Below are positions 33,020 to 41,446 of a stretch of DNA of 64,000 nt, one piece after another. How positions within the stretch are numbered: position 1 is the first letter of the stretch; every line of letters starts with the position of its first letter. The notes under the pieces are model-generated. The model did no database searches. It was not told where the DNA came from and saw only the letters and a list, made by a program, of their open reading frames with translations. Both the position numbers and the translations under genes were made by a program. This DNA is from Ruthenibacterium lactatiformans (GTDB lineage Bacteria; Bacillota; Clostridia; Oscillospirales; Ruminococcaceae), in NCBI RefSeq assembly GCF_000949455.1, contig NZ_JXXK01000003.1:62001-126000 (forward strand), read 5' to 3'.

Positions 33020-34255
33020 TTAAAATGCCCATTCTCCGTTTTCAAAGATCTTCACGTTCTCTCCCGTTCTGGTGGTACCCGTAATGGTCATATCCGGCGC
33101 GCCCACCATCACGTCCTCGTGGATGATGCTGTCGTTCACACCGTGGGCCAACAGTTCCTGCTTCGTCATGGCCGTACCGCCCTTTACAGTGCCGGGGTAA
33201 CCCTTACCGAAGGCGATGTGGCAGGCCGCGTTCTCGTCGAACAGCGTATTGTAGAACAAAATGCCCCGCCGGTTGATGGGGCTGGACGCCGGCACCAGCG
33301 CGATCTCGCCGATGCGGCGGGAGCCTTCATCGGTGTCCAGCAGCTGGCCCAGCAGCGCCTCGCCGCTTTGGGCCGAATGCTCCACCACTTCGCCGTCCTT
33401 GAAGGTGACGGAAAAGCCCTCAATGAGGTTGCCGTTGTACACATAGGGCTTGGTGCCCTTTACAACGCCGTTTACGCGCAGACGGTGCGGCGCGGTGAAC
33501 ACTTCCTCGGTGGGGATATTTGCGATGAATGTGTAGCCCTCGGGCGTACGGCTTTGAGCGCCCTCCCACACATGCCCGTCCGCAAGGCCGATGGTGAGGT
33601 CTGTGCCGTTGGCGCTCTGCAGCCGGATGCTGTCCAGATCCAGCGCATTCATGCGGTCGCGCCAGGCGGTCATTTTTTTCACATGCGCCTGCCACTCGGA
33701 CACCACATTGCCGTTTTTCACGCGGCACACGTCGAAGATAGCGTCCCAAAGCATTTCCTGAGCCTCATCCTCCGCCGCGCCGGGAAATACCTTTCCCGCC
33801 CACGCGGCGCTTGGGATCGCCACGATGCTCCACTGCACCTTGTCGCTCATGGTATAGCTGCGCCACTCCTCCTGCGCCTTCATAGCCGCCTGGTTTGCGC
33901 GGTCGATCTTTTCCATATCAAGCCCCTTGTAGATCTCCGGGTCCCGCGCGGAAATGGACAGCATGCACGCGCCTCCCTCACTCTCCACATAATCGAGATA
34001 GCTGCGCTGGAGCCAGGGCTTCACATCCTCCAATACCTCCACGGCGGTATTCTCCATTTTAATGCGGGACAGCTTTTCGTCCGAATAGTGCACCACCACT
34101 TCCTTCGCGCCCGCAGCGTAGGCCGCCTCGGCACAGGCCCGGGCGAAAAACGCCCCCTCGATGGGCGCACGGATGATGAGCGTCTGCCCCGGCTGGGGGT
34201 TGACGCCGATCTTTACGGCAAATTCCGCATACTGCTTCACCAAATTTATATCCAT
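33020..34255 (-). CDS. M29-family aminopeptidase
   Basis: A protein of 411 residues, the usual size for AmpS/AmpT-type metallo-aminopeptidases. Features include PGQTLIIRAPIEGAFFARAC near the start, a central FIANIPTEEVFTAPHRLRVN with Glu ligands, and the C-terminal AACHIAFGKGYPGTVKGG and SIIHEDVMVGAPDM His/Asp metal ligands. It removes N-terminal residues from peptides in the cytosol. ATG 34255 has GGAG 9 nt upstream; another ATG at 34261 is too close to it. It is 55 bp behind the M20 peptidase gene in the same direction. Confidence 0.92.
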   Translation of the reverse strand: MDINLVKQYAEFAVKIGVNPQPGQTLIIRAPIEGAFFARACAEAAYAAGAKEVVVHYSDEKLSRIKMENTAVEVLEDVKPWLQRSYLDYVESEGGACMLSISARDPEIYKGLDMEKIDRANQAAMKAQEEWRSYTMSDKVQWSIVAIPSAAWAGKVFPGAAEDEAQEMLWDAIFDVCRVKNGNVVSEWQAHVKKMTAWRDRMNALDLDSIRLQSANGTDLTIGLADGHVWEGAQSRTPEGYTFIANIPTEEVFTAPHRLRVNGVVKGTKPYVYNGNLIEGFSVTFKDGEVVEHSAQSGEALLGQLLDTDEGSRRIGEIALVPASSPINRRGILFYNTLFDENAACHIAFGKGYPGTVKGGTAMTKQELLAHGVNDSIIHEDVMVGAPDMTITGTTRTGENVKIFENGEWAF

Positions 34256-34310
34256 TTTCATTTTCTCCAAATCATCAGGATTTCCGCGCGCCGCGCGGCG
34301 GTCTGCTTCG

Positions 34311-35744
34311 TTATATGCTTTGCTCCAGCCGGGTGAAAAATTCCACCGTCTTGGCAATCTCACGCACCGGGATACGCTCGTCGTTGTTGTGGATCAGCCC
34401 CCGCTGCTCCTTGGAGAGCGCCATGGCGCTGAACTTGTATACGTCCCGGCAGATGGCGCTGAAATGACGGCTGTCGGAGCAGGCCATCATCAGGTACGGT
34501 GAGACGATGCTGCCCTGCCATGTGTCGCCCACTGCCTTGGCCAGCGTCTCCCAGTTCGCATCCTCCGCGGAGGCATACGGGCTGGCATTCTGAGCGTATG
34601 TTACCTTGACCTCCACCTTATCGTTGCGAATGACGTCTTTCAGGTGCTGCGCCGCACTTTCCGGCGTATCCAGATTGACAAGCCGCAGGTTGACGCCCGC
34701 CGACGCCTCTGTGGGCAGCACGTTGATCTGCTTGGACCCCTGCGCCGTGGTGAACGCCATGGTGGTGCGCATCATCGCGCCCAGCTCGCCGCCCAGCCTG
34801 CCCGCCAGAAGCGGCAGCAGAGGCCCAAACAGCCACAGATTCGCAAATACCAGCCGCAGGCCGAAAGGCGCATACGGCCCCACGTTTTGGAACAGCGCGC
34901 GCACGGGCGCCGTCAGATGCGCCTTGAACTGGTGTTTTTCGCAATCGGCCACGGCCCGGCACAGCATGCCCAGCGTGGAGGGCACGGCCGGCGTGCTGGC
35001 ATGGCCGCCGGCGGCACGCGCCGTCAGCTCCACATTCATAAAGCCTTTTTCTCCGATGCCCACCACCGCGATGGGCTGCTTGACGCCGGGGAATACGCCG
35101 TCTACAACGGCGCCGCCTTCATCCACCACCATTGCGGGCCTGACGCCCCGCTCCTTCAAATATTCCACGATGGCCGGTGCGCTCGGCCCGCTCACTTCCT
35201 CGTCGCCTGAGAAAGAAAAGTACACGTCGTTCCGGGGCACAAAGCCCTCGCTCATCAGCCGTTCGGCCGCCTCCAGAATGCCCAGCAGCGTGATTTTCGT
35301 GTCCAGCGTACCGCGCCCCCACAGCTCGCCGTCAAACACCTCGCCGCAGAAAGGCGGATGCTTCCACCCCGCTTCGTCTACAGGCACCACGTCATAGTGC
35401 GCCATCAGGACAACGGGAGCGGCGCTGCTTTTTCCTTTCCAGTGAAACAGCATGCCCGTATGGGCGATGCGCACGGGCGGGCACATCTCATGTACGCGGG
35501 GGTACAATTCCCGCAGCTTCTCACGGAAGCCTTCAAACTGTGTTTCATCAAACTTTTCCGCATCATAATTGGACACCGTCGGGATGCGCACCAGCTGCGC
35601 CAGGCGCTGTACAGCCCCCTCTGTGTCCACGGCGACGGGCGTGGGCGCCGCCCCAGCCCCCGCCTCCGGTTTGAACCGGGCCGCACGGATGCACAACACG
35701 GCGCACAACGCCAGCACAGCCGCAAGTATGAGCCAGCCGATCAT
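34311..35744 (-). CDS. M20-family peptidase with N-terminal membrane anchor
   Basis: A protein of 477 residues. One membrane helix (2-22) precedes the di-zinc peptidase. The metal-binding region is VVLMAHYDVVPVDEAGW, then DGELWGRGTLDTK, with the catalytic base in FSGDEEVSG and a late His in ACSDSRHF. The length and anchor recall PM20D1-like carboxypeptidases more than DapE or ArgE. It probably hydrolyses N-acyl amino acids or dipeptides at the membrane. GGAGGAG is 5 nt before the ATG at 35744. Confidence 0.9.
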   Translation of the reverse strand: MIGWLILAAVLALCAVLCIRAARFKPEAGAGAAPTPVAVDTEGAVQRLAQLVRIPTVSNYDAEKFDETQFEGFREKLRELYPRVHEMCPPVRIAHTGMLFHWKGKSSAAPVVLMAHYDVVPVDEAGWKHPPFCGEVFDGELWGRGTLDTKITLLGILEAAERLMSEGFVPRNDVYFSFSGDEEVSGPSAPAIVEYLKERGVRPAMVVDEGGAVVDGVFPGVKQPIAVVGIGEKGFMNVELTARAAGGHASTPAVPSTLGMLCRAVADCEKHQFKAHLTAPVRALFQNVGPYAPFGLRLVFANLWLFGPLLPLLAGRLGGELGAMMRTTMAFTTAQGSKQINVLPTEASAGVNLRLVNLDTPESAAQHLKDVIRNDKVEVKVTYAQNASPYASAEDANWETLAKAVGDTWQGSIVSPYLMMACSDSRHFSAICRDVYKFSAMALSKEQRGLIHNNDERIPVREIAKTVEFFTRLEQSI

Positions 35745-35799
35745 AAAAACTCCTCCGTTCTGTTGGATATGGCTTGTTTTCATCATACCACAAGCAGGC

Positions 35800-35836
35800 A
35801 AAAAAAGGAAGCGGACGCCCCCTGGGACGTCCGCTT
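35800..35836 (-). terminator. Terminator after glyQS
   Basis: AAGCGGACG/CGTCCGCTT (35809-35817 and 35828-35836) is followed on the minus strand by CC and seven T. Confidence 0.9.
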
Positions 35837-35847
35837 TGCATGTGGTT

Positions 35848-37245
35848 TTAAAACTCGATCTTTTTCTCGATATAAGCGCGCAGATCCTCGATCTTCACAC
35901 GCTCCTGCTGCATGGTGTCGCGGTCGCGCACGGTCACACAGCCGTCGGCGGCCGTCTTGTCGTCGCCCACGGTCTCAAAGTCGATGGTGATGCACAGCGG
36001 CGTGCCGATCTCATCCTGGCGGCGGTAACGCTTTCCGATGGAGCCGGTCTCATCATAATCCACCATGAAATACTTCGCCAGCTCGGCGCGCACTTCCTCG
36101 GCCTTGGGGGCCAGCTTTTTCGAAAGCGGAAGCACGCACGCTTTGAAGGGCGCCAGCGCCGGATGCAGGCGCATCACCACGCGGGTGTCGTTTTTCCCGG
36201 CGTCCACCACTTCCTCGTCGTAGGCCTCGCAAAGGAACGCCAGCGCCACACGGTCCGCGCCCAGGGACGGCTCCACAACATAGGGGATATAGCGTTCATT
36301 GGTCTCCGGGTCAAAGTATTCAAGACTCTTGCCGCTGGCCTCCTGATGACGGCCCAGATCGTAATTGGTGCGGTCGGCAATGCCCCACAGCTCGCCCCAG
36401 CCAAACGGGAACAGATACTCAATGTCCGTCGTAGCCTTGGAATAGAAGGACAGCTCCTCCTTCTCATGGTCGCGCAGGCGCATGTTTTCCTCTTTCATGC
36501 CCAGGCTCAGCAGGAAGTTCTTGCAGTAATCCTTCCAATAGTAGAACCAGTCCAGATCGGTGTCCGGCTTGCAGAAGAACTCGCACTCCATCTGCTCGAA
36601 CTCCCGGATGCGGAAAATAAAGTTGCCCGGCGTGATCTCGTTGCGGAAGGATTTGCCGATCTGGCACACGCCGAACGGCAGCTTGCGGCGCGTGGTGCGC
36701 TGGATATTGGCGTAGTTGACAAAGATGCCCTGCGCCGTTTCAGGCCGCAGATAGACCTCATTCTTGGCGTCTTCGGTAACGCCCATAAACGTCTTGAACA
36801 TCAGGTTGAACTTGCGGATGTCGGTAAAATTTTTGCTGCCGCATTCCGGGCAGGCGATGCCATGCTCGCGGATATATTCCGTCATCTCGTCGAAGCTCAT
36901 GCCTTCGGCGTGTCCGCCCGCGTCCTCGATGAGCTTGTCCGCGCGGTGACGGGCATGACAGTCCCGGCAGTCCATCAGCGGGTCGGAAAAGCCGCCCACA
37001 TGGCCGGAGGTGACCCAGGTCTGCGGGTTCATCAGAATGGCGGAATCCAAGCCAACATTGTATTTGGATTCCTGCACGAACTTCTTCCACCAGGCCTTTT
37101 TGACATTGTTTTTAAACTCGACGCCAAGAGGGCCGTAATCCCAGCTGTTGGCCAGGCCGCCGTAGATCTCGCTGCCCGGATATACAAAGCCCCGGTTTTT
37201 GCACAGGGCGACGATCTGGTCCATGGTCTTTGCGCTGTTTTCCAT
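35848..37245 (-). CDS. glyQS: Glycine--tRNA ligase (dimeric type)
   Basis: A protein of 465 residues of the homodimeric alpha2 class II type. Motif 1 lies near GGLANSWDYGPLG, motif 2 is FRNEITPGNFIFRIREFEQM, and motif 3 is VVEPSLGADRVALAFL. A zinc knuckle-like CPECGSKNF and DCRDCHARH lie in the insertion. The anticodon-binding domain ends with KIEDLRAYIEKKIEF. ATG 37245 has AAGGTG 8 nt upstream. No T-box leader could be recognised in the 50-nt 5' region, so control seems to rest on the promoter. Confidence 0.97.
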   Translation of the reverse strand: MENSAKTMDQIVALCKNRGFVYPGSEIYGGLANSWDYGPLGVEFKNNVKKAWWKKFVQESKYNVGLDSAILMNPQTWVTSGHVGGFSDPLMDCRDCHARHRADKLIEDAGGHAEGMSFDEMTEYIREHGIACPECGSKNFTDIRKFNLMFKTFMGVTEDAKNEVYLRPETAQGIFVNYANIQRTTRRKLPFGVCQIGKSFRNEITPGNFIFRIREFEQMECEFFCKPDTDLDWFYYWKDYCKNFLLSLGMKEENMRLRDHEKEELSFYSKATTDIEYLFPFGWGELWGIADRTNYDLGRHQEASGKSLEYFDPETNERYIPYVVEPSLGADRVALAFLCEAYDEEVVDAGKNDTRVVMRLHPALAPFKACVLPLSKKLAPKAEEVRAELAKYFMVDYDETGSIGKRYRRQDEIGTPLCITIDFETVGDDKTAADGCVTVRDRDTMQQERVKIEDLRAYIEKKIEF

Positions 37246-37294
37246 CGTGACACACCTTTTCTTATAAATGATAGGAACAATAAGACATGGGTTT

Positions 37295-37323
37295 ATTGTA
37301 CGGCAGGCGGCGCGGTTCGTCAA
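37295..37323 (-). promoter_or_regulatory. glyQS promoter
   Basis: TTGACG (37318-37323) and TACAAT (37295-37300) are 17 bp apart on the minus strand, leaving a short leader. Confidence 0.72.
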
Positions 37324-37332
37324 GGGTTTGGC

Positions 37333-37361
37333 TTGACTTCGCGCGCATTGTGTCATATAAT
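37333..37361 (+). promoter_or_regulatory. tRNA-Pro promoter
   Basis: TTGACT (37333-37338) and TATAAT (37356-37361) are 17 bp apart, back to back with the glyQS promoter. Confidence 0.75.
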
Positions 37362-37437
37362 ATTTTAGCTTGGATTCCTCGTGTAAGCGCCGTATCCGCC
37401 GCGCTGGCACGCAGACATCCGTGCCAAAACCGCATAC

Positions 37438-37513
37438 CGGGGTGTAGCGCAGTTGGTAGCGCGCCTGCTTTGGGAGCAGGATGCCGGGAGTTCGAGTCTC
37501 CCCACTCCGACCA
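37438..37513 (+). tRNA. tRNA-Pro(TGG)
   Basis: The acceptor arms CGGGGTG and CACTCCG pair; the anticodon arm CCTGC-TTTGGGA-GCAGG gives anticodon TGG; the T-arm GGGAG-TTCGAGT-CTCCC is perfect and CCA is encoded. It ends in a terminator hairpin and stands directly upstream of the RNA-repair gene cluster. Confidence 0.97.
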
Positions 37514-37514
37514 A

Positions 37515-37550
37515 AACACCACTAAAATCATAGATTTTAGTGGTGTTTTT
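37515..37550 (+). terminator. Terminator of tRNA-Pro
   Basis: A 14-bp perfect stem, AACACCACTAAAAT/ATTTTAGTGGTGTT, with loop CATAG and five T at the end. Confidence 0.95.
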
Positions 37551-37628
37551 CATAAAAAAGCGCAAAAGCTTTATGGTAAGGTCAAAAAACTTGCGGCGCG
37601 CCAAAGCACGATGAAAGGAGACGAACGT

Positions 37629-38870
37629 ATGGCCTACAGCGAGCTGATCAAAAACTTTGAACGCATTCGGGACTATATGCGCGAATTCTATGTGTACGGT
37701 TTTAAAAGCCGCGATGAGTTCACGAAGAAAAGCGCCCGCTCCTATGATGACGAGCGCCGCCGCGTTGAAAGCTGGCTGGGTGATTATATGCGTTTTCGGC
37801 AGACCGCTGACGGCAAAAAGGTCTTTCTCTCCATCGACAGCCGCATTTCTCATCACAATCCGTTCTACAAGGCATGGAAAGCGAAAAGTTTTACCGATGG
37901 GGATATCACGCTTCATTTTCTGATCTTCGATGTTTTATCCGGTCCGGATATCGCGCTGCCGCTCAACGGCATCATGGATGAAATTGACCGGCGGCTTTCG
38001 TGCTTTGACGAGCCGAAAACATTCGATGCATCCACCGTCCGCAAAAAACTGAAGGAATACGCCGAGCAGGGCCTTATCTGTACAGATCGGTCCGCAAAAA
38101 CATTGCTGTACCGCCGTGCGGCCACGGCTCAGCCTGCCTGTACAGATGCGCTTGACTTTTTTTCCGAGGTCGCCCCCTGCGGCGTGATCGGTTCTTTTTT
38201 GCTGGATAAAGCCGATTCCCATGAGGAACACTTTGTGTTCAAGCATCACTATATCACCGGGGCGCTGGACAGTGAGATTTTGTACAGATTGTTTGAGGCG
38301 ATGCACAGAAAACAGTCCGTCCAAATCGAAACCGTCAACCGGCGCAGGGAGCGCACCGCCGCGCAGAAGGTTGTTCCCCTGCGCATTTTTATCAGTGTGC
38401 AGAACGGCCGCCAGTATCTGATGGCTTATGCTCCGCGGAACAAACGGATCGGCTCCATCCGGCTTGATAATATTCTGTCGATCCAGACGGCGGGAAATTG
38501 CGAAAGCTACGATACATACCGGCAGAAGCTTGACCAAATGCAGAAGCATATTTGGGGCGTCAGTACCGAAGGGGGATGCGCGCGGCTGGAGCAGGTGGAG
38601 TTTACCGTGCGGTATGATGACGGTGAAGCGTATATCCACCGCCGTCTGGAACGGGAAAAGCGCTGCGGACAGGTCGAGCGTGTCGACGCTCACACCAGCC
38701 GCTTTTCCGCCGACGTCTATGACGCGGGCGAGCTGGTGCCGTGGATCCGTACCTTTATCTGCCGCATTGTCAGCATTCATTTTTCCAATCAGGAGCTGGC
38801 GGCGCAGTTCAAAAGGGACATCGACGCAATGGCTCGCTTGTACGGGCTGAACGGAGGCGATGAAGCATGA
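37629..38870 (+). CDS. WYL-domain regulator 1 of the RNA-repair cluster
   Basis: A protein of 413 residues. An N-terminal helical region (RIRDYMREFYVYGFKSRDEF) looks like a DNA-binding wing and helix part, followed by a WYL domain (about 215-325; KVVPLRIFISVQNGRQYLMA, then NKRIGSIRLDNI) and a C-terminal WCX-like segment. WYL domains bind nucleic acid or nucleotide ligands and regulate defence and repair genes. The start has AAAGGAG 8 nt upstream. It overlaps the second WYL gene by 4 nt. Base composition is lower in GC than the flanks. It is likely the sensor that switches on the slipin-rtcB genes downstream; this is inferred from context. Confidence 0.85.
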   Translation: MAYSELIKNFERIRDYMREFYVYGFKSRDEFTKKSARSYDDERRRVESWLGDYMRFRQTADGKKVFLSIDSRISHHNPFYKAWKAKSFTDGDITLHFLIFDVLSGPDIALPLNGIMDEIDRRLSCFDEPKTFDASTVRKKLKEYAEQGLICTDRSAKTLLYRRAATAQPACTDALDFFSEVAPCGVIGSFLLDKADSHEEHFVFKHHYITGALDSEILYRLFEAMHRKQSVQIETVNRRRERTAAQKVVPLRIFISVQNGRQYLMAYAPRNKRIGSIRLDNILSIQTAGNCESYDTYRQKLDQMQKHIWGVSTEGGCARLEQVEFTVRYDDGEAYIHRRLEREKRCGQVERVDAHTSRFSADVYDAGELVPWIRTFICRIVSIHFSNQELAAQFKRDIDAMARLYGLNGGDEA

Positions 38871-39778
38871 TTTTCAGCGAGCTTTACGGCGCTTACTACA
38901 ACACAGTCGCGGCCGTTCTGCGCAAAGCGGTTCAGCGCCCGCTCACGAAGGAAGATCTGCGAACGGTTATCGAGCGCTGTGCGTTTTCAGAGAGCGTTTT
39001 ATCCATCGAACCGGCGCTCACGAGCGAAAAATGGCAGCTGCTCCGGCCGGACGGCACAACGCCCCTCCTCCATCCGCCGACCATGCCGCTTACGGTGCTG
39101 CAAAAGCGGTGGCTGAAGGCGATTTCTCTTGACCCGCGCATCCGCCTGTTTGATTTTGACAGTTCCGGCCTTGAGGATGTGCCGCCGCTGTTCACGCCGG
39201 ACGACATTTACATTTTTGACCGGTATGCGGACGGCGACCCATTTGAAGATGAGGTATACATACAAATCTTCCATCGGATACTGGACGCGATCAAAAAGCG
39301 GTATCCGCTCAGTATTGATGTAAAAAACCGCCGGGAGGCCCGCACACATCTGAACGTCATGCCGGAATATCTGGAGTATTCCGAAAAGGACGACAAGTTC
39401 CGCCTGGTCGCCTCCGGCTGCCGGTACGGAAAAACCATCAATCTTGGGCGGATTTTGTCCTGTAAGCCCTTTCGGGGAGAACGGTACGGGCGCCAAAGCA
39501 TCTGTGCCGCCGCAAACAAACGCGTTGTGATCGAGCTGTATGACGGACGCAATGCCCTGGAACGGGTGCTGCTTCACTTTGCGCACTTTGAAAAAGAGGC
39601 GCAGCGGCTGGACGAAAAGCACTACCGCGTCACGATCAACTACCGGCAGGACGACGAGACAGAACTGGTGATTCGGGTGCTTTCTTTCGGCCCGTTTATT
39701 AAGGTAACTGAGCCGGAACGCTTTGTGGGACTGATCAAAAAACGGCTGGAAATGCAAAAAAGCTGCGGACTCTTTTGA
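38867..39778 (+). CDS. WYL-domain protein 2 of the RNA-repair cluster
   Basis: A protein of 303 residues, coupled to the first WYL gene by ATGA. The WYL-like core is at about 145-250 (THLNVMPEYLEYSEKDDKFR, then GCRYGKTINLGRILSC). The N-terminus (MIFSELYGAYYNTVAAVLRK) is not a standard HTH, so this subunit may form a heteromer with the first. The stop codon lies inside the loop of a terminator hairpin, so this two-gene transcript ends here and the downstream genes need their own promoter. Confidence 0.82.
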   Translation: MIFSELYGAYYNTVAAVLRKAVQRPLTKEDLRTVIERCAFSESVLSIEPALTSEKWQLLRPDGTTPLLHPPTMPLTVLQKRWLKAISLDPRIRLFDFDSSGLEDVPPLFTPDDIYIFDRYADGDPFEDEVYIQIFHRILDAIKKRYPLSIDVKNRREARTHLNVMPEYLEYSEKDDKFRLVASGCRYGKTINLGRILSCKPFRGERYGRQSICAAANKRVVIELYDGRNALERVLLHFAHFEKEAQRLDEKHYRVTINYRQDDETELVIRVLSFGPFIKVTEPERFVGLIKKRLEMQKSCGLF

Positions 39779-39795
39779 GTTCGCAGCTTTTTTTC
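39761..39795 (+). terminator. Terminator overlapping the stop of WYL gene 2
   Basis: AGCTGCGGACTC/GAGTTCGCAGCT (one G-T pair) with loop TTTT is followed by seven T. The TGA stop lies at the loop/arm junction. Confidence 0.9.
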
Positions 39796-39839
39796 CGTGA
39801 TAAGGCAGGAAAATTTTAGTATTCTATGGATGCAAGATG

Positions 39840-40260
39840 ACCTTTGCGGGTGTTTGAATGTTCTTTCACCGCGGTGCGCGAGGAGGTTCCAAAGCGTATG
39901 CCGGTCAGGCTTGCGCGTGGCAGCCGCGAAAGCGGCGGGGTTCAACTCCCCTTTATATCGCAGGTTCGAATCCTGCCTTACATCCGTCAGGATGTATGCC
40001 AGTTGGTTTGGTCGCCGCGGGAAGCGGCAAGCAGGCGTACCTTCGGGTACGGATGAAAACAGGATTCGTTATCCGGCCAGAAATGCGCAGTGCATCTTTG
40101 GATGCAGCAAGCATTGCGGGCAATGCTTACCGGGCCCTGTCTGAAAACGGATACCGTGCAAAGGGCCAAACGGCCAGGAAGCAATTCTCCGCCGGTTGGC
40201 GCCATGCGCTGAAGGGTTCAGCCGCCGGGCAGGCATGGATGACGAATCACGAATTTAGAC
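39840..40260 (+). ncRNA. Structured non-coding RNA with tRNA-like (Y-RNA-like) module
   Basis: The gap between WYL gene 2 and slipin is a chain of hairpins. Its core (39960-40028) reads in permuted tRNA order: T-arm GCAGG-TTCGAAT-CCTGC; a 7-bp acceptor-like stem TACATCC/GGATGTA closed by GTCA; TG as at tRNA positions 8-9; a D-arm with loop AGTTGGTTT; then GCCGC-GGGAA-GCGGC. A second T-arm-like hairpin, GGGG-TTCAACT-CCCC (39937-39951), and a GNRA hairpin precede it. UUCG-capped GTACC/GGTAC, TGCATC-TTTG-GATGCA and AGCATTG-CGGG-CAATGCT follow. The arrangement resembles the tRNA-mimic module of bacterial Y RNAs. A competing stem GTATGCC/GGCGTAC (39994-40000 with 40034-40040) exists, and the ends are unknown. 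Confidence 0.55.
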
Positions 40261-40277
40261 CCGAGGAGGTTTTTTAT

Positions 40278-41384
40278 ATGAAAAAGGTTATTATCAATGA
40301 GAATCAGAAGGGTTTCCTGTTTCATAACGGACGGTTTGTAAAGCTTCTGGGCGCAGGAAAGTATCCGTTGTTCGGCGCCCGGGAAATTGAGATCGTCTCT
40401 TTGAAGGAGCCTCTCATATCTGCAAAATGCGAACTGGACACCCTTCTCGCAAACAGCGAGGTCGCAAAACTGACCTCTGTCTGCGAAGTTGCGGACCAGC
40501 AGCTGGCGCTTCACTACACAAGCGGAAAATTCGACGGAGTGCTCCGCCGCGGCAAATACGCCTTCTGGTCTGTGCTGGAGCGTCACGAGTACCAGCTTGT
40601 GGATATCTCCACGCCCGAGGTTGCGGAGGATGTGCCGCAGTACATATTCGCAAAGCTTCCCACCACGGTTTATACAAAAGTGGAGGTGGCCCAGTATCAG
40701 AAAGCACGGCTGTACTTTGACCAGAAGTTGATCCGCATTTTGGACGCCGGCACCTATTACTTCTGGAAAAACAATATCCGGGTAGACGTGAACCTTGTGG
40801 ACACGCGGCTCACCCGGATGGAGATCACCGGGCAGGAGATCATGACGCAGGATAAGGTCGGCCTTCGCATCAATTTTGTGTGCAATTACCGCATCACGGA
40901 TTATGTGAAGATACTCACCGAAATCGACGACTATGCCGGGCAAATGCACGTTGCGGCGCAGCTCGCTCTTCGGGACTTTGTAGGGAAGCAGAAGCTGGAC
41001 GACATTCTGGCGAATAAAGACGAGCTGTCAAGGTATGCCTTTGAGCGCCTTAAGGCAAAAGAGAACGAGTTCTTCGTGGAAATTATCGACGCGGGCGTGA
41101 AGGATATCATTCTTCCCGGCGAGATCCGCGACATCATGAATACAGTGCTGATCGCGGAAAAGCGGGCGCAGGCCAACGTCATCACCCGCCGGGAAGAGGT
41201 CGCCTCCACCCGCTCGCTGCTCAACACCGCAAAGCTGATGGAGGAAAACCCGACGCTCTACAGGCTCAAGGAGCTGGAGCACATTGAGCGCATCTGCGAG
41301 AATGTGGGCAATATCAACTTAAACGGAAACGGAGACGTTCTCTCTCAGCTTATGGGCCTGATGCATCCGGGAACAGCCTCCTGA
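40278..41384 (+). CDS. Slipin/SPFH (band 7) protein of the RNA-repair cluster
   Basis: A protein of 368 residues. The SPFH domain spans about 110-300, with VYTKVEVAQYQKARLYFDQK, ILDAGTYYFWKN and the characteristic VGLRINFVCNYRITDYVKIL, and a helical tail with AEKRAQANVITRREEVASTR typical of slipins. There is no clear N-terminal membrane helix, unlike classical stomatins. Slipins of this kind are recurrent neighbours of rtcB in bacteria; their role is unknown, perhaps a scaffold. GAGGAGG lies 9 nt before ATG 40278. An open frame continues upstream to 39858, but it translates the structured RNA and is not credible protein. Confidence 0.88.
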   Translation: MKKVIINENQKGFLFHNGRFVKLLGAGKYPLFGAREIEIVSLKEPLISAKCELDTLLANSEVAKLTSVCEVADQQLALHYTSGKFDGVLRRGKYAFWSVLERHEYQLVDISTPEVAEDVPQYIFAKLPTTVYTKVEVAQYQKARLYFDQKLIRILDAGTYYFWKNNIRVDVNLVDTRLTRMEITGQEIMTQDKVGLRINFVCNYRITDYVKILTEIDDYAGQMHVAAQLALRDFVGKQKLDDILANKDELSRYAFERLKAKENEFFVEIIDAGVKDIILPGEIRDIMNTVLIAEKRAQANVITRREEVASTRSLLNTAKLMEENPTLYRLKELEHIERICENVGNINLNGNGDVLSQLMGLMHPGTAS

Positions 41385-41446
41385 TATCCGGAGCCGGAGC
41401 GGTGAAAGCCGCATGTTCCGGCCCCGTCGGAAAGGGGATCACCATT

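Noticed and set aside
37246..37294. T-box riboswitch before glyQS
   Set aside because: The leader between promoter and start is only about 50 nt and lacks a T-box sequence or specifier stem.
39858..40277. An open frame upstream of and in frame with slipin that could add 140 residues
   Set aside because: It translates T-arm and D-loop sequences and hairpins; the slipin family starts near MKKVIINENQKG, and the only good ribosome site precedes ATG 40278.
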